Assembly (NCBI GenBank): GCA_024277515.1 | Contig: JAJRVB010000018.1 | Location: 1-6,029 of the forward strand | Length of the DNA stretch: 6,029 nucleotides | Direction: 5' to 3' | Source of the DNA: Nitrospirota bacterium | GTDB lineage: Bacteria > Nitrospirota > Thermodesulfovibrionia > UBA6902 | Part shown: positions 5,056-6,029 of the stretch, one piece after another | How the letters are laid out: each line of letters starts with the position of its first letter | How positions within the stretch are numbered: position 1 is the stretch's first letter | The notes under the pieces: generated by a model | What the model was told of the DNA's origin: nothing | Databases searched by the model: none | The model's input: the letters and a program-made list of their open reading frames with translations, nothing else | Position numbers and translations under genes: made by a program

Positions 5056-6029
5056 AGAATGCATTTTTTTTCAGAACAGCCTGCCGAGCCTTTGCTGTTT
5101 GCCTGATCTTTTCTGTGTCCTCTGCTTTTTCTTTGAGTGAGCATGAAAAGGTCACTCTCTCCATCTTCCCCTTTAATAATGTAAGTCGGAAATCTCTTGA
5201 TATGGAGAGTTTTCATGTGCTGAGTGCGGAGCTCTCCGGATACGAATTTATTGATATAGTTCCTGTCGAAATAATACAGGAGAAGCTCTATGAGATTGAG
5301 CCGTCATTTCTCTGGACCGGAAAGAGGGGCACTCAAAAAAGGGGCGGCATACTCTGGAAAATAGAGCCGAAACTTGTCGAAAAAATAAATACACAGACTG
5401 CTGCCCGGTTTTCGCTTTATGGCGATATTATGCGACATGGCAATTCATGGAGGATAGACGCGTACTTACTCGAAACGGGAGAAGAGGGTCCGGGCAGGCA
5501 CTTCAGCATTAGAGGAATAAGTGATGAGGAGATCCCTGAAAAACTGGCGGCATTGTCGAAAAACGTGGCTGACCGGATAAGACAGGAGGATACATTACGT
5601 CAGGCGGAGGCGGACAGAAGGGGTTATTTTGGCGGCATGTACTCTTTTGAAGAGGCGGACGGCAGATTGAAAAACAGAATCGATGATGCTCCTCAATCAG
5701 TCCCCATGCAGGCGCTGCTGCTTGACCTTTACCTCACAGACAGGGAAAAGTTCCAGACAGAAATAATTAAAAGCGGACTCAGGATAATCAACCTTCTGCA
5801 GGAGCCTGATCAAGAGGACATTCGCTATCTATTATCGCTGAATATAGATCCGTTTGACGCAGCAGCCGGAGTGTATGAGGGCAGGGGAGAGTGGGAGCAT
5901 GCGATTGATTTAAGGAAGCGCGCACTTGAAATATTTCCTTTCAAGCCTGAACTGCAAAGGGCAGGGTTGGGCAGAAGCCACTATTTTCTTGCCCGTGTGT
6001 ATGAAGAAAGGGGTGAGAAGATGCAGGCA
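5052..6029 (+). CDS. Secreted TolB/FlgO-like protein with TPR-like repeats (3' end outside window)
   Basis: The frame is open from the ATG at 5052 to the window edge: 326 residues, no stop. Residues 1 to about 27 form a signal peptide (basic start, hydrophobic FAVCLIFSVSSAF core), with cleavage probably just after SSA. Residues 33-175 start with VTLSIFPFNNVS, the VAVLPFxN-type strand of TolB-N, FlgO and CsgG-like domains. They continue with ELSGYEFIDIVP and a strand ARFSLYGDIMRHGNSWRIDA, which fits a periplasmic alpha/beta domain. From about 177 the protein is helical, and 265-326 contains two TPR-like pairs (AAGVYEGRGEWEHAIDLRKR and SHYFLARVYEERGEKMQA). It probably assembles complexes at the periplasm or outer membrane. 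No better start exists: an in-frame TGA lies at 5031-5033. No Shine-Dalgarno is visible. It lies just downstream of the kinase and may supply or modulate its signal (inference). Confidence 0.88.
   Translation, partial: MKNAFFFRTACRAFAVCLIFSVSSAFSLSEHEKVTLSIFPFNNVSRKSLDMESFHVLSAELSGYEFIDIVPVEIIQEKLYEIEPSFLWTGKRGTQKRGGILWKIEPKLVEKINTQTAARFSLYGDIMRHGNSWRIDAYLLETGEEGPGRHFSIRGISDEEIPEKLAALSKNVADRIRQEDTLRQAEADRRGYFGGMYSFEEADGRLKNRIDDAPQSVPMQALLLDLYLTDREKFQTEIIKSGLRIINLLQEPDQEDIRYLLSLNIDPFDAAAGVYEGRGEWEHAIDLRKRALEIFPFKPELQRAGLGRSHYFLARVYEERGEKMQA

Noticed and set aside
4980..5216. 78-residue minus-strand open frame at the kinase/TPR junction
   Set aside because: It is antisense to the kinase end, a near-consensus promoter and the signal peptide of the secreted protein.

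Overview
The window looks like the chromosome of a free-living, probably anaerobic, Gram-negative bacterium. It is gene-dense, with moderate GC in genes and AT-rich spacers. The content (two sensor histidine kinases, a TauE/SafE-type permease co-transcribed with universal stress proteins, a secreted TPR protein) fits Nitrospirota or Desulfobacterota-like sulfur and metal metabolisers. That placement is a low-confidence inference: no marker gene is present.

Layout. 1-141 (+) is the tail of a histidine kinase. 155-640 (-) encodes an uncharacterised four-helix membrane protein. 2934-740 (-) is a three-gene operon: a degenerate universal stress protein (USP) domain fused to two membrane helices (2305-2934), a TauE/SafE anion permease (1189-2283), and a canonical ATP-binding UspA (740-1171). 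The operon has a TATAAT box upstream and a strong hairpin terminator downstream. 2935-3284 is a 350-bp divergent intergenic region. 3285-5006 (+) is a complete 573-residue histidine kinase with a long helical periplasmic sensor. 5052-6029 (+) is the start of a secreted protein that runs off the window; it has a signal peptide, a TolB/FlgO-like N-terminal domain and TPR-like helices.

How the genes may work together. The minus-strand operon couples an anion permease, perhaps for sulfite or another sulfur oxyanion or organosulfonate, to two USP-type domains, one of them membrane-anchored. The plus-strand kinase and secreted TPR protein form a sensing pair at the cell envelope, and no response regulator lies in the window. 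The two kinases flanking the operon have closely similar C-termini (31 of 41 residues identical), so they are paralogues.

Most notable signals. (1) The uspA gene has no ATG, GTG or TTG that would give a full-length protein; a perfect Shine-Dalgarno instead points to an ATT start. (2) The secreted TPR gene has a near-consensus sigma-70 promoter whose predicted +1 falls on its ATG, so it looks leaderless; the kinase before it also lacks a Shine-Dalgarno. (3) A promoter appears to be interleaved with the operon terminator so that only readthrough transcripts can form the hairpin. Nothing in the window is clearly a new defence or mobile system.
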